64,000 nt of DNA from an uncultured bacterium (lineage in GTDB: Bacteria; Bacillota; Negativicutes; Acidaminococcales; Acidaminococcaceae): positions 56,026-120,025 of the forward strand of contig CAJMQS010000003.1 in the NCBI GenBank assembly GCA_905215645.1, written 5' to 3'. Both the position numbers and the translations under genes were made by a program. Under the pieces are notes generated by a model. It had not been told where the DNA came from. It ran no database searches and worked only from the letters and a program-made list of their open reading frames with translations. Below, piece after piece: positions 22,825-31,206 of the stretch. Every line of letters begins with the position of its first letter. Position 1 is the first letter of the stretch.

Positions 22825-23322
22825 CTAGGATTCCAGTGAAAATTCTTCCAGTGCGCTGGCTATGGAGCCGGTTCCGAAACCCCGGCTGGCCAGCATCCGA
22901 GCCAGGGCAGCCTTCCCCTTCCGGGGTTCTTCCCGGTACTTCCGGCGGATCTTGTCCCCCTGGGCTTGTGCCAGAGCCAGAGCTCGTTCCGTTTCTTCTT
23001 CTTCGGTGACTTCCCCCAGCACCTCCCGGACTTCTTCCCCGGAAAGGCATCGGCGGGTGAGCATCAGCCGAAGGTACTGCCTGCCATAGAACTTTTTCCG
23101 CCGCCAGGCATCCAGCACAGAACGGGCACAGCGGGCATCATCCACAAAATGATGGTCCGCCAGCTTCTGGAGCACCTGGTCCTGGAGTTCTTCCGGGCAG
23201 TCCCGTTCCTTCAGCTTCTGCCGCAGTTCCTGGGTACTGTGATCTCGGAGCGCCAATTTGTCCAGACAGAAATTGTAGGCATCCGCATGGGTGGCAAGAG
23301 GCTTTTTGGCCTTATTCCACAT
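22825..23322 (-). CDS. recX: Regulatory protein RecX
   Basis: A 165-residue RecX, the inhibitor that caps RecA filaments. It is built of three-helix repeats: LDKLALRDHSTQELRQKLKE, then DHHFVDDARCARSVLDAWRR and LASRGFGTGSIASALEEF. It follows recA with an 11-nt overlap, the usual arrangement, and shares the SOS-controlled recA promoter. CGGAG precedes the ATG at 23322. Confidence 0.93.
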   Translation of the reverse strand: MWNKAKKPLATHADAYNFCLDKLALRDHSTQELRQKLKERDCPEELQDQVLQKLADHHFVDDARCARSVLDAWRRKKFYGRQYLRLMLTRRCLSGEEVREVLGEVTEEEETERALALAQAQGDKIRRKYREEPRKGKAALARMLASRGFGTGSIASALEEFSLES

Positions 23323-24400
23323 GATCTCCGTCCGCTTCCGGTGTCATCACCAGTTCTTCCGGTTCCTGGACCGTTTCCTGGGCCTGGACCGGTTTGCCGT
23401 CCGCCGGCAGGCCGGCAGCAGCCCGGATCTTGGCTTCCACATCGGCCGCCATATCCGGATGTTCTTTCAGGAAGGTCTTGGTATTTTCCCGGCCCTGGCC
23501 GATCCGCTGGTCTCCGTAAGAATACCAGGCACCGCTCTTGTTCAGGATGTTGTACTGGACTCCCAGGTCCACCAAGCATCCTTCATGGGAAATCCCTTCC
23601 CCGTACATGATATCGAATTCCGCCTGTTTGAAGGGAGGTGCTACTTTGTTTTTTACCACTTTCACCCGGGTGTGGTTCCCGATGATGTCATTGCCGTTCT
23701 TCAGGCTCTCCACCCGGCGCACATCCATCCGGATGGTGGAATAGAATTTCAGGGCACGGCCCCCGGTGGTCACTTCCGGATTCCCGAACATGACCCCTAC
23801 TTTTTCCCGGATCTGGTTGATGAACACCGTAGCCGTACGGGATTTGGCAATGACCCCAGTGAGCTTCCGGAGAGCCTGGCTCATGAGCCGTGCTTGGAGC
23901 CCTACATGGGAATCCCCCATATCCCCTTCGATTTCCGCTTTGGGCACCAGGGCCGCCACGGAGTCGATGACGATGATGTCAATGGCACCGCTGCGCACCA
24001 GGGCATCACAGATTTCCAGGGCTTGTTCCCCGGTATCTGGCTGGGAAATCAGCAGATTATCGATATCCACTCCCAGGTGCCGGGCATATTCCGGATCCAG
24101 GGCGTGTTCCGCATCGATGAAGGCCGCATAGCCGCCCCGTTTCTGGGCTTCGGCGATCATGTGCAGGGCCACGGTGGTCTTCCCGGAAGATTCCGGTCCG
24201 TAGATTTCGATGATCCGACCCCGTGGAATCCCTCCCACTCCCAGCGCAATGTCCAAGGACAGGGCTCCGGTGGGAATGGTTTCAATATTCATCTTGGCAC
24301 TGGCGGCTCCCAGTTTCATGATGGACCCCTTGCCGAAGTCCTTCTCGATCTGTTTCAAAGCCGCATCCAGTGCTTTATTTTTATCCGCATCCAAACTCAT
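23312..24400 (-). CDS. recA: Recombinase RecA
   Basis: A 362-residue RecA. The Walker A motif is GPESSGKTT, preceded by GGIPRGRIIEIYG; LIIDSVAALVPKAEIEGDMG includes Walker B and L1; FINQIREKVGVMFGNPEVTTGG is L2 region. The C-terminus is acidic (EPEELVMTPEADGDHVE). The ATG at 24400 has AAGGAG at the right distance; the in-frame codons up to 24463 overlap the promoter and LexA box. The promoter lies in the end of hslO, so recA-recX is an SOS-controlled unit that may also receive read-through from the riboflavin/hslO operon. Confidence 0.97.
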   Translation of the reverse strand: MSLDADKNKALDAALKQIEKDFGKGSIMKLGAASAKMNIETIPTGALSLDIALGVGGIPRGRIIEIYGPESSGKTTVALHMIAEAQKRGGYAAFIDAEHALDPEYARHLGVDIDNLLISQPDTGEQALEICDALVRSGAIDIIVIDSVAALVPKAEIEGDMGDSHVGLQARLMSQALRKLTGVIAKSRTATVFINQIREKVGVMFGNPEVTTGGRALKFYSTIRMDVRRVESLKNGNDIIGNHTRVKVVKNKVAPPFKQAEFDIMYGEGISHEGCLVDLGVQYNILNKSGAWYSYGDQRIGQGRENTKTFLKEHPDMAADVEAKIRAAAGLPADGKPVQAQETVQEPEELVMTPEADGDHVE

Positions 24401-24434
24401 GTTGTCATCTCCTTGTACCACAATTGCTCTATTT

Positions 24435-24463
24435 AGTATATAAACATTTGTTCGTAAAGTCAA
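24435..24463 (-). promoter_or_regulatory. recA promoter
   Basis: Minus-strand TTGACT (24458-24463) and TATACT (24435-24440) spaced by 17 bp. The -35 hexamer overlaps the stop codon of hslO (24460-24462). Confidence 0.8.
24441..24454 (-). promoter_or_regulatory. LexA (SOS) box at recA
   Basis: CGAACAAATGTTTA on the minus strand matches the Gram-positive LexA consensus CGAACRNRYGTTYC at 13 of 14 positions. It occupies the spacer between the -35 and -10 boxes of recA, where bound LexA would block RNA polymerase. Confidence 0.8.
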
Positions 24464-25320
24464 GAGTTTCTAGGGAGATCTTTCAGTTCCTGCTGGGTAA
24501 AGAGATAGGATTTGTTGCAGTACTGGCAGTGGACCTCCGTCTGGGGGTCCTGGAGGATTTCTTCAAAATCTTTTTGGGGCAGGCCGCAGAGCATCCCTGC
24601 CACCTTTTCCCGGCTGCAACCGCAGTGGAAGGAAACTGGATGGGATTCCAGGATTTCCACCGGCAGCCCCTTGGCCACCTTCTGGATCATTCCCTCTGCA
24701 TCCAAGCCAGTCTGGAGCAGCTCTGTCACATAGGGCAGGGTCAGGATGTTGTCTTCCAGGGTCTTGATGGTTTCTTCCGAGGCATCGGGCAGCAGCTGGA
24801 CAAAGTACCCTCCGGAAACAGCCACGGAGCCGTCCTTTTCAATGAGGACACCCAGGGCTACGCTGGACGGTGTCTGTTCTGAAACGGCCAGATACCGGGT
24901 AAGATCCGCGGCGATTTCCCCGCTTTTTAAAGTAGAGACCCCAGTAAAAGGTTCCCCCTGGAGAGGGCAGCGAGTCACGGTGATCATCCCGTAGTGGCCC
25001 ACGCCGCCTCCTACATCCAGCTTGCCGTTTTTCAGGGGCAGCATCACTTCCGGATGCATCACAAAGCCCCGGACCTGATAATCCCGGGCATCGGCCATGA
25101 CCTGTCCCAAGGGACCGTCTCCCTTGATCCGGACCGTCACGGCTTCCCCTGCCTTCATGGTGGCCGCCAGCAAGAGAGCCCCAGCAGCAGTACGGCCCAG
25201 GGCCGCCGCTGCCAGAGGGCTGCAGTGGTGGATCTCATTCATGTGCTGGGTCAGGTGGGTGGTGGTCACGGCATAAATCCGGGCATCCCCGGCAGTGGCC
25301 TTGACTAACACATCTTCCAT
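24460..25320 (-). CDS. hslO: Redox-regulated chaperone Hsp33
   Basis: A 286-residue Hsp33 holdase activated by oxidation. The four zinc cysteines are present as HCGC (CxC) and CQYC (CxxC) in the C-terminal switch domain; the N-terminal part has MKAGEAVTVRIKGDGPLGQV, and the middle GGGVGHYGMITVTRCPL. ATG 25320 follows AGAGGTG. It begins nine bases after the ribH stop, so it is the fifth gene of the riboflavin operon, and its end contains the recA promoter. Pairing with flavin synthesis hints at a shared redox-stress logic, though it may be chance packing. Confidence 0.95.
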   Translation of the reverse strand: MEDVLVKATAGDARIYAVTTTHLTQHMNEIHHCSPLAAAALGRTAAGALLLAATMKAGEAVTVRIKGDGPLGQVMADARDYQVRGFVMHPEVMLPLKNGKLDVGGGVGHYGMITVTRCPLQGEPFTGVSTLKSGEIAADLTRYLAVSEQTPSSVALGVLIEKDGSVAVSGGYFVQLLPDASEETIKTLEDNILTLPYVTELLQTGLDAEGMIQKVAKGLPVEILESHPVSFHCGCSREKVAGMLCGLPQKDFEEILQDPQTEVHCQYCNKSYLFTQQELKDLPRNS

Positions 25321-25329
25321 AGGCACCTC

Positions 25330-25791
25330 TTACAGTTCCTTGGTCAGATTGACCATTTCGATCACAGCCATGGCTGCGTCGGACCCTTTGTTCCCGGCCT
25401 TGGTACCGGCCCGTTCCACTGCCTGTTCGATGTTTTCGGTGGTCAGCACCCCGAAAGCCGTAGGGACTTCCGTTTCCATGTTCACCAAAGCAACGCCCTT
25501 GGATACTTCGTTACACACATAATCGTAATGACTGGTAGCCCCCCGGATCACAGCCCCCAGGCAGATGATCCCGTCATACTTGCCGCTTTTGGCCATTTTC
25601 TTGGCAATCAGGGGGATTTCAAAAGCCCCGGGTACCCAGGCCACGGTAATATCGTCTTCATTGGCCCCGTGCCGGCGCAGGGTATCTTCTGCCCCACTGA
25701 GCAGCTTGCTGGTGATGAATTCGTTGAAACGAGAAACCACGATCCCGATTTTCAGGCCTTCCGCTAACAGTTGTCCTTCCAGAATTTTCAT
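25330..25791 (-). CDS. ribH: 6,7-dimethyl-8-ribityllumazine synthase
   Basis: A 153-residue lumazine synthase, joining the RibA- and RibB-derived precursors. Family motifs are IVVSRFNEFITSKLLSGAED, WVPGAFEIPLIAKK, CLGAVIRGATSHYDYVCNEV with the catalytic His, and PTAFGVLTTENIEQAVERAG. It overlaps ribBA by 4 nt (ATGA). Fourth gene of the FMN-riboswitch-controlled operon. Confidence 0.97.
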   Translation of the reverse strand: MKILEGQLLAEGLKIGIVVSRFNEFITSKLLSGAEDTLRRHGANEDDITVAWVPGAFEIPLIAKKMAKSGKYDGIICLGAVIRGATSHYDYVCNEVSKGVALVNMETEVPTAFGVLTTENIEQAVERAGTKAGNKGSDAAMAVIEMVNLTKEL

Positions 25792-27014
25792 TTTGCATCC
25801 TCCACATTTTCATGTAATTCATGGCCCATACGCACTTGTTTGGTCACCATGTACCGATGGTTGTAACAGTTGTCTTTCATGATGATGGGCACCGTTTCCG
25901 TAATGGTGATCCCATAGCCAGAGAGCCCCGCCCGTTTGGCCGGATTGTTGGTCATCAGACGGATGCTGGTGAGCCCCAGGTCTGCCAAAATCTGGGCCCC
26001 GATGCCGTAATCCCGCATATCTGGTTTGAAGCCCAGCTTCACGTTGGCGTCTACCGTATCCAGCCCCTGATCCTGGAGTTCATAGGCCCGGAGCTTATTG
26101 GCCAGGCCAATGCCCCGGCCTTCCTGCTGCATGTACAGCACCACCCCGCAGCCTTCCTTTTCGATCATCCGCAGGCTGGTAGCCAGCTGGTCCCCGCAGT
26201 CGCAGCGGAGAGACCCCAGGGCGTCCCCGGTAAGGCATTCGGAATGGACCCGGACCAATACATCTTTCTTGCCGGCCACATCCCCTTTGATGATGGCCAC
26301 ATGGCATTTGTCGTCCAGGTCGTTTTCGTAGCCGATGGCCCGGAAGGTGCCGTATTTGCTGGGCAGGGCCACGTTGGCGATCCGGTGGACCATCTTTTCC
26401 GTCTTCTTCCGGTAGGCAATGAGATCCGCCACAGTGATGAAGGTCAGGTTGAACTTCTTGGCGAATTCCATCAGTTCCGGAGTCCGGGCCATGGTGCCGT
26501 CATCGCTCATGATCTCGCAGCAGATGCCCACCGGTTTCAGCCCTGCCAGCCGGCACAGGTCCGTAGTGGTTTCCGTATGGCCCGTACGCCGGAGCACCCC
26601 GCCTTCCCGGCTGCGGAGGGGGAACACATGGCCCGGCCGCCGGAAGTCTTCCGGTTTGGCGCTTTCGTCGGCGCATTTCTTGATGGTATAGGCCCGTTCC
26701 ACGGCGGAGATCCCGGTAGTGGTGTCCTTGTGGTCGATGGATACAGTAAAGGCGGTTTCATGGTTGTCCGTGTTGTTGGCCACCATGGGTTCCATCTGGA
26801 GCCGGTCCAGGATGGCCCCGTCGCAGGGCATGCAGATCAGGCCTTTGGCATGGGTAGCCATGAAGTTGATATCATCCGGAGTCACATACTCCGCACTCAT
26901 GATCAGATCCCCTTCGTTTTCCCGGTCGGGGTCATCGGTGACCAGGACCATTTTACCGGCACGGATGTCCGCAATGGCCTGTTCGATGGAATCAAACTGA
27001 AATTTTTTATCCAT
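25788..27014 (-). CDS. ribBA: Bifunctional DHBP synthase / GTP cyclohydrolase II
   Basis: A 408-residue fusion. Residues about 1-200 are the 3,4-dihydroxy-2-butanone 4-phosphate synthase (VLVTDDPDRENEGDLIMSAE, RRPGHVFPLRSREGGVL, RTGHTETTTDLCRLAGL). Residues about 205-408 are GTP cyclohydrolase II with the zinc cysteines in SECLTGDALGSLRCDCG and the catalytic YMQQEGRGIGLANKL and MTNNPAKRAGL. The ATG at 27014 follows AGGAG by eight bases; the GTG at 27023 lies too near that site. Both entry steps of riboflavin synthesis are in one chain, as in many Firmicutes. Confidence 0.97.
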   Translation of the reverse strand: MDKKFQFDSIEQAIADIRAGKMVLVTDDPDRENEGDLIMSAEYVTPDDINFMATHAKGLICMPCDGAILDRLQMEPMVANNTDNHETAFTVSIDHKDTTTGISAVERAYTIKKCADESAKPEDFRRPGHVFPLRSREGGVLRRTGHTETTTDLCRLAGLKPVGICCEIMSDDGTMARTPELMEFAKKFNLTFITVADLIAYRKKTEKMVHRIANVALPSKYGTFRAIGYENDLDDKCHVAIIKGDVAGKKDVLVRVHSECLTGDALGSLRCDCGDQLATSLRMIEKEGCGVVLYMQQEGRGIGLANKLRAYELQDQGLDTVDANVKLGFKPDMRDYGIGAQILADLGLTSIRLMTNNPAKRAGLSGYGITITETVPIIMKDNCYNHRYMVTKQVRMGHELHENVEDAK

Positions 27015-27026
27015 GGTTTTCACTCC

Positions 27027-27665
27027 TTAAAAAAATCCATTTTCGAAAAGGGTTTCCTTGGTAAGGCCCCCAGTTTTTCTGGTTTCCAACATCCGTTCCA
27101 CATATTTTCCCAGGATATCTGTTTCCAAGTTCACCTTGTCTCCGGTCTTTTTGAAGCCCAGGGTAGTGAATTGGACAGTAAGAGGGATCAGGGAAACGGA
27201 AAAAGTGGTATCCGTCACTTCCGTAATGGTCAAACTGATGCCGTCAATGGCGATGGAGCCTTTGGTGACCATGCCTCGGAGCAGGTCCGGACTGCAGCTG
27301 ATGGTGGTGACTTTGGCGATCCCTTCGGGACGGATCTTCACGATGGTCCCTACCCCGTCCACATGGCCGCTGACAATGTGGCCATCCAGGCCGTCCCCTA
27401 CATGGAGGGTCCGTTCCAGGTTGATCCGGTCCCCCTTCTTCAGGGAACCGATGGTGGTCCGGCGGGCAGTTTCCGGCATCACATCCACGGTGAACCGCTG
27501 GCTGTCGAATTTCGTCACCGTCAGACAGGCCCCGTTGCAGCAGACGCTTTCTCCGATTTTCAGAAGGGGCGGGATGGTCTGGGCGGCAATGGTCAGCCGG
27601 TAGGAATCCTGTTCCCGGCGCAAATCTTCCACCTTGCCCAGTTCCGCAATGAGTCCCGTAAACAT
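27027..27665 (-). CDS. ribE: Riboflavin synthase alpha chain
   Basis: A 212-residue riboflavin synthase made of two lumazine-binding barrels. It opens MFTGLIAELGKVEDLRRE, the family hallmark, and the second repeat has GHIVSGHVDGVGTI; SVCCNGACLTVT and GSIAIDGISLTI are the paired lumazine sites. AAGGAG precedes the ATG. It lies 4 bases after ribD and 12 before ribBA. It dismutates two lumazines to riboflavin. Confidence 0.96.
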   Translation of the reverse strand: MFTGLIAELGKVEDLRREQDSYRLTIAAQTIPPLLKIGESVCCNGACLTVTKFDSQRFTVDVMPETARRTTIGSLKKGDRINLERTLHVGDGLDGHIVSGHVDGVGTIVKIRPEGIAKVTTISCSPDLLRGMVTKGSIAIDGISLTITEVTDTTFSVSLIPLTVQFTTLGFKKTGDKVNLETDILGKYVERMLETRKTGGLTKETLFENGFF

Positions 27666-27669
27666 GGGA

Positions 27670-28767
27670 TCAGCTCCTTTCCAACAGGCCGGTGACCATC
27701 AGGTCCGTGCCAAAGCTCTCATAGTGAGGTTCCTGGAGAGTCACCCGCAGGTCCATGTTCCGGGCGCCCCGGCCCCCGATGGGGCTCAGGTTCCGTTTGC
27801 CGCCGATCAGGCAGGGAGCGATGAAGGCATAGATCCGCTGGGCCAGTTTCCCGTCAAAGAAGGCACCATGGACCTGGCTGCCTCCTTCCACCAGGATGCT
27901 GGTCTTTTCCTGCTGGCCCAGTCTGTCCAGCAGGATCCCCAGATCCAGTGCCCCGTGTTTTTCCGGGATCTGCCACACCGTCACCTGGTCCATGGCCTGA
28001 AAGGCCGCCACTTTTTCCCGATCCGCCTTCAGGGAGGTGACCAGGAGGGTCTTGGCTGCTCCGTCGGTGAATACCTTCCGGTCCATGGGCAGCTGACAGT
28101 GGCTGTCCAGGATGATCCGGAGAGGATTTTTTCCTTCCACCAATCGGCAAGTCAGGGAGGGATCATCATTGAGTACCGTATTCTTTCCCACCAGGATGCA
28201 GTCGTAGATGCTCCGGAGCCTGTGGGCATAGGACCGAGACTTTTCGTTGGAAATCCATTTGGAATCCCCGGAAGCCGTGGCAATCTTTCCATCCAGGGTC
28301 ATGGCGTATTTCAGGGCCACAAAAGGACGGCCCGTCTTCATCCAGTGCATGAACACCTCGTTCTGCCGGTTGGCTTTATCCGCCAGGACCCCTTGGACCA
28401 CTTCCACTCCCGCTTCCCGGAGCCGGGCAAAGCCCCGTCCGGACACTTTCGGATTGGGATCATCGGCCGCAGCTACCACCTTTTTGATGCCCGCCTTGAT
28501 CAGGGCTTCACAGCAAGGGCCGGTCCGGCCGTAATGGGAACAGGGTTCCAGTGTCACATAGGCGGTGCAGCCTTCCACCTGGTCTCCGGCGTCCCTCATG
28601 GCCATGATTTCCGCATGGGGCTGGCCGGCCTTGTGATGGTATCCCTTCCCTACGATTTTCCCTTCCGGGTTGACGATGACACAGCCGACCATGGGATTGG
28701 GACTGGTGCAGCCCCGAGCTTTTTCCGCCAAATCCAGGGCCATCTGCATATATTCTTCGTCTGTCAC
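27670..28767 (-). CDS. ribD: Bifunctional pyrimidine deaminase/reductase RibD
   Basis: A 365-residue two-domain enzyme. The deaminase domain has the zinc motif HAEIMAMRDAG and TLEPCSHYGRTGPCCEALI near residues 50-85. The reductase domain follows with FVALKYAMTLDGKIA, SKWISNEKSRSYAHRLRS, and ILVEGGSQVHGAFFDGKL. I start it at GTG 28767 (TDEEYMQMALDLAEKARGC follows), because the in-frame extension to 28863 reads through the riboswitch terminator. First gene of ribD-ribE-ribBA-ribH-hslO. Confidence 0.93.
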   Translation of the reverse strand: MTDEEYMQMALDLAEKARGCTSPNPMVGCVIVNPEGKIVGKGYHHKAGQPHAEIMAMRDAGDQVEGCTAYVTLEPCSHYGRTGPCCEALIKAGIKKVVAAADDPNPKVSGRGFARLREAGVEVVQGVLADKANRQNEVFMHWMKTGRPFVALKYAMTLDGKIATASGDSKWISNEKSRSYAHRLRSIYDCILVGKNTVLNDDPSLTCRLVEGKNPLRIILDSHCQLPMDRKVFTDGAAKTLLVTSLKADREKVAAFQAMDQVTVWQIPEKHGALDLGILLDRLGQQEKTSILVEGGSQVHGAFFDGKLAQRIYAFIAPCLIGGKRNLSPIGGRGARNMDLRVTLQEPHYESFGTDLMVTGLLERS

Positions 28768-28802
28768 AGTTTCACCCGCTTTCAAGATTGCGAAATACAA
28801 AA

Positions 28803-28831
28803 GCCGTGCCATCCAGGGAGGATAGCACGGC
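28803..28831 (-). terminator. Riboswitch-controlled terminator before ribD
   Basis: On the minus strand GCCGTGC pairs with GCACGGC, extended by TCC/GGA, and is followed by TTTT (28799-28802). It is the expression platform of the FMN riboswitch. Confidence 0.75.
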
Positions 28832-28850
28832 AAATACACTTTCCCAGCGC

Positions 28851-28959
28851 TGTCTTTTCTCATCCAGACTGTACTGTCGGTATCGGAATTCCACCGATTC
28901 GTGCCGAGGCTCGCGGACTTTACCGCCGGTAGGGAATTGCACCCCTCCCCAAAGACAAA
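28851..28959 (-). promoter_or_regulatory. FMN riboswitch (RFN element)
   Basis: The minus strand has the conserved RFN blocks in order: GGGGAGGGGTGCAATTCCC, ACCGGCGGTAAAGTCCGCGA, then AATCGGTGGAATTCCGATAC, ACCGACAGTACAGTCTGGAT and the closing AAAGACA, which pairs with TGTCTTT at the 5' end. FMN binding would favour the terminator at 28803-28831 and shut off riboflavin synthesis. Confidence 0.95.
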
Positions 28960-28982
28960 ACTTATACTGTTATTTCCTGTCC

Positions 28983-29010
28983 ATTATATCATATCTGGAA
29001 GGGAATGCAA
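28983..29010 (-). promoter_or_regulatory. Promoter of the riboflavin operon
   Basis: Minus-strand TTGCAT (29005-29010), 16-bp spacer and TATAAT (28983-28988), about 25 bp upstream of the riboswitch. Confidence 0.55.
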
Positions 29011-29013
29011 GGA

Positions 29014-29066
29014 GGGGCTGTTGCATGAGCAACAGCCCCGTCAACAGTCAGCTGTCAACGGTCAAC
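29014..29066. repeat. Composite intergenic repeat, copy B (hairpin plus GTCAAC module)
   Basis: GGGGCTGTTGC (29014-29024) and GCAACAGCCCC (29029-29039) form a perfect hairpin and a likely terminator for the TonB receptor gene. Bases 29040-29066 are identical to 13649-13675. The following 29067-29166 hold AATTTGCAGGCAAATTT (29080-29096) and no gene. Confidence 0.75.
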
Positions 29067-29166
29067 AGCCAAAGGAAAAAATTTGCAGGCAAATTTCAGC
29101 AATGGACCATTAATTCCTTCCGTCCCGCTCTGCACTCTTCACTCTGCACTCTTCCCTTTTTTGTTG

Positions 29167-31062
29167 TCAGAACGAATATTCCGCTCCGACGATGATCCGC
29201 CGGCCGGGCATGGGATAGCTGTCCTGCCCATTAACTACGCCGCCCTGCTCGGCATAAGCCGCATTGTTCAGGTTGTAGAAGTTGGCGAATCCGGTCCAGC
29301 TCTGGTCAAATTTATACCGGGCGATGAAATCCATGGTCAGGTACCGGTTTTCTCCATATTTGGTTTTGCTGAGCCCATTGGCTGCCCTTGCCCGAAGGTT
29401 CAGGTTCCATTTGGTGTCATGATACCGGACACCTGCCTGATAGTAATTGGGCGCATAGTTTTCATCCCGTACATATCCGGTATCGTTCCGGTCGTTTTCT
29501 ACCTTCACGTAGGTGTAAGAAGCGTCCACATCCCACAATTTGTTCAGTTTATGGGTCACTGTCAAGGATAGGCCCCGCTTCTTCTGCCGGTCGATGTTTT
29601 CGGCATAACTGTCATAGTTGGGCATCAATTTCCAATTGATGGCATTGTGGAGATTGCTGTAAAAAGCGCTGATTCCCACATCCGTCTTGGGATCCGTCTT
29701 GAAATTGTACCCTAGAGTATATACGTTACCCGTTTCTGCCTTCAGGTCCTCATTGCCTACGTATTTGCCCCACATCCCATAATCTACGAAATAATAGAGA
29801 TCATCGATGGTAGGAGTCCGGAACACCTGGTTCCAGGAGAAGTAGGCATTGCTGTCTTTGCTGAACTTCTTGTTGATGGCAGCACTGCCGGTGGTCCGGT
29901 TGCCGCTGCGGCTGTGGTCATCATACCGAATCCCAGTATTCAACTGCCAGGTAGGGGCGAATTTCCACTGGTCCTGGAGGAAGATCGCTTTGTTATTATA
30001 GCCTTTTTTGCCCTGGTAACTGGTTCCGTTATGGGCCTTGGCATCTCGGTATTCCAAGCCTCCTACCAGGGTATTGGTATCGGACAAGACGAAGTTCTGC
30101 TGACCTTCGATGCCCCAGTCCGTTTCATCCATGCCCCCTTGGTTGAAATAGCTGTAATAATTCCGGTAGGCCTGGAGATATCCGCTGTTTCCGGCGTCCC
30201 GGTTCCAGTCGTAGCGCAGCCCTACATTGTTGGTCTTTTTGTTCAAATGGGAAGGGAAGTAGGAAGTCACACTGTAGGGATTGTTCCCTTCCATGATGGA
30301 ATAGTCGTAATTCAGGGTCAGACCATCGCTTGCGGTAAAGTCATGGGTCAGCTTCAGGGAAATGTTGTCCTGGGTATAATTAGACTGTCCCGGCCATTTC
30401 TTGGTATCCCCATTGGTATCTTTATATTTGATGTAGGAAGCTTTGTTCCGGCTGGCCGCCACCTGGATGCCGTTTTTGTCCACTTTGCCCCCTACGGACA
30501 GGCCCAGATCCTGGCTGCCCCAGGAACCGTACCCCACCCGGATCTTTCCTGTGGTCTCCTCTGGAGTCTTGGTAATGATATTGATCACGCCTCCTACGGC
30601 ATCGGCGCCGTACAGGGTGGAAGCGCCCCCCTTCACCACTTCGATCCGCTCGATCATGTCTACTGGCGGCAGGGTATGGGCATCAAAAGTGGACTTAGCC
30701 ATACTACCCATACTGTTGTTGAACCGGCGGCCGTCCACCATCACCAGCACCCGTTCATCCCCGTTGAGCATGATATGGGATTCATAGGCTCCCACCCCGT
30801 TCTGCATCACACGTGCTCCCGGCACATCTTCCAAGGCATCGGTAACGTTCCTGTAACCCCGGTCAGAGATCTGCTGGCTGGTGATCACCGTTACATCCGC
30901 CGGCGTATCGGTCTTGGCATTCTTCAGCCGGTTGGCCGTAATGACGACTTCTTCCGGTTTTCCTTCCGCCACAGGCTCTTCTGCCCAAGCTACTCCGCAG
31001 CTTTCCAGTGCCAGGGCAGCCAGAACAGCCCCGGTCAGTTTTTTGTTCCAAAGAATTTTCAT
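29167..31062 (-). CDS. TonB-dependent outer-membrane receptor
   Basis: A 631-residue receptor. Signal peptide residues 1-27 (KKLTGAVLAALALESCGVAW), TonB box EEVVITANR (about 38-46), plug domain with DVTVITSQQISDRGYRNVTD, MVDGRRFNNSMGS and GASTLYGADAVGGVINIITK, then a 22-strand barrel ending in the aromatic residue of VGAEYSF, the outer-membrane sorting signal. It resembles the BtuB/CirA group (cobalamin, colicin I/iron-catecholate), but no B12 riboswitch or convincing Fur box lies upstream, so the ligand is open. It is a single-gene unit. Confidence 0.93.
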   Translation of the reverse strand: MKILWNKKLTGAVLAALALESCGVAWAEEPVAEGKPEEVVITANRLKNAKTDTPADVTVITSQQISDRGYRNVTDALEDVPGARVMQNGVGAYESHIMLNGDERVLVMVDGRRFNNSMGSMAKSTFDAHTLPPVDMIERIEVVKGGASTLYGADAVGGVINIITKTPEETTGKIRVGYGSWGSQDLGLSVGGKVDKNGIQVAASRNKASYIKYKDTNGDTKKWPGQSNYTQDNISLKLTHDFTASDGLTLNYDYSIMEGNNPYSVTSYFPSHLNKKTNNVGLRYDWNRDAGNSGYLQAYRNYYSYFNQGGMDETDWGIEGQQNFVLSDTNTLVGGLEYRDAKAHNGTSYQGKKGYNNKAIFLQDQWKFAPTWQLNTGIRYDDHSRSGNRTTGSAAINKKFSKDSNAYFSWNQVFRTPTIDDLYYFVDYGMWGKYVGNEDLKAETGNVYTLGYNFKTDPKTDVGISAFYSNLHNAINWKLMPNYDSYAENIDRQKKRGLSLTVTHKLNKLWDVDASYTYVKVENDRNDTGYVRDENYAPNYYQAGVRYHDTKWNLNLRARAANGLSKTKYGENRYLTMDFIARYKFDQSWTGFANFYNLNNAAYAEQGGVVNGQDSYPMPGRRIIVGAEYSF

Positions 31063-31101
31063 TTTCGTACTTCCTTTCGTTTCATGTCCTAGTACTCTCC
31101 T

Positions 31102-31130
31102 AGTGTACCGTATAAAGAAAAATACCGCAA
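31102..31130 (-). promoter_or_regulatory. Promoter of the TonB receptor gene
   Basis: Minus-strand TTGCGG (31125-31130) and TACACT (31102-31107) spaced by 17 bp. Two direct repeats TCCTAGT (plus strand 31087-31093 and 31098-31104) overlap the -10 and transcript start and may bind a regulator. Confidence 0.5.
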
Positions 31131-31171
31131 ATAGGCGGAAGCTATGGAGTCCTATAGATTGAAGTTATAGC

Positions 31172-31204
31172 AAAAGGGCTACCGCATCTGCAGCAGCTCT
31201 TTTT
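31172..31204 (-). terminator. Terminator of the ecf-truA operon
   Basis: Minus-strand AAAGAGCTGC pairs imperfectly with GCGGTAGCCCTTT and is followed by TTTTG, just beyond the truA stop. Confidence 0.6.
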
Positions 31205-31206
31205 CC

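Noticed and set aside
28768..28863. N-terminal extension of ribD to 28863
   Set aside because: It would translate through the riboswitch terminator; the deaminase family begins at TDEEYMQMAL.
31060..31140. Fur box or cobalamin riboswitch upstream of the TonB receptor
   Set aside because: Only 140 bp separate it from truA's terminator, no B12 box is visible, and no GATAATGATTATC-like match was found.
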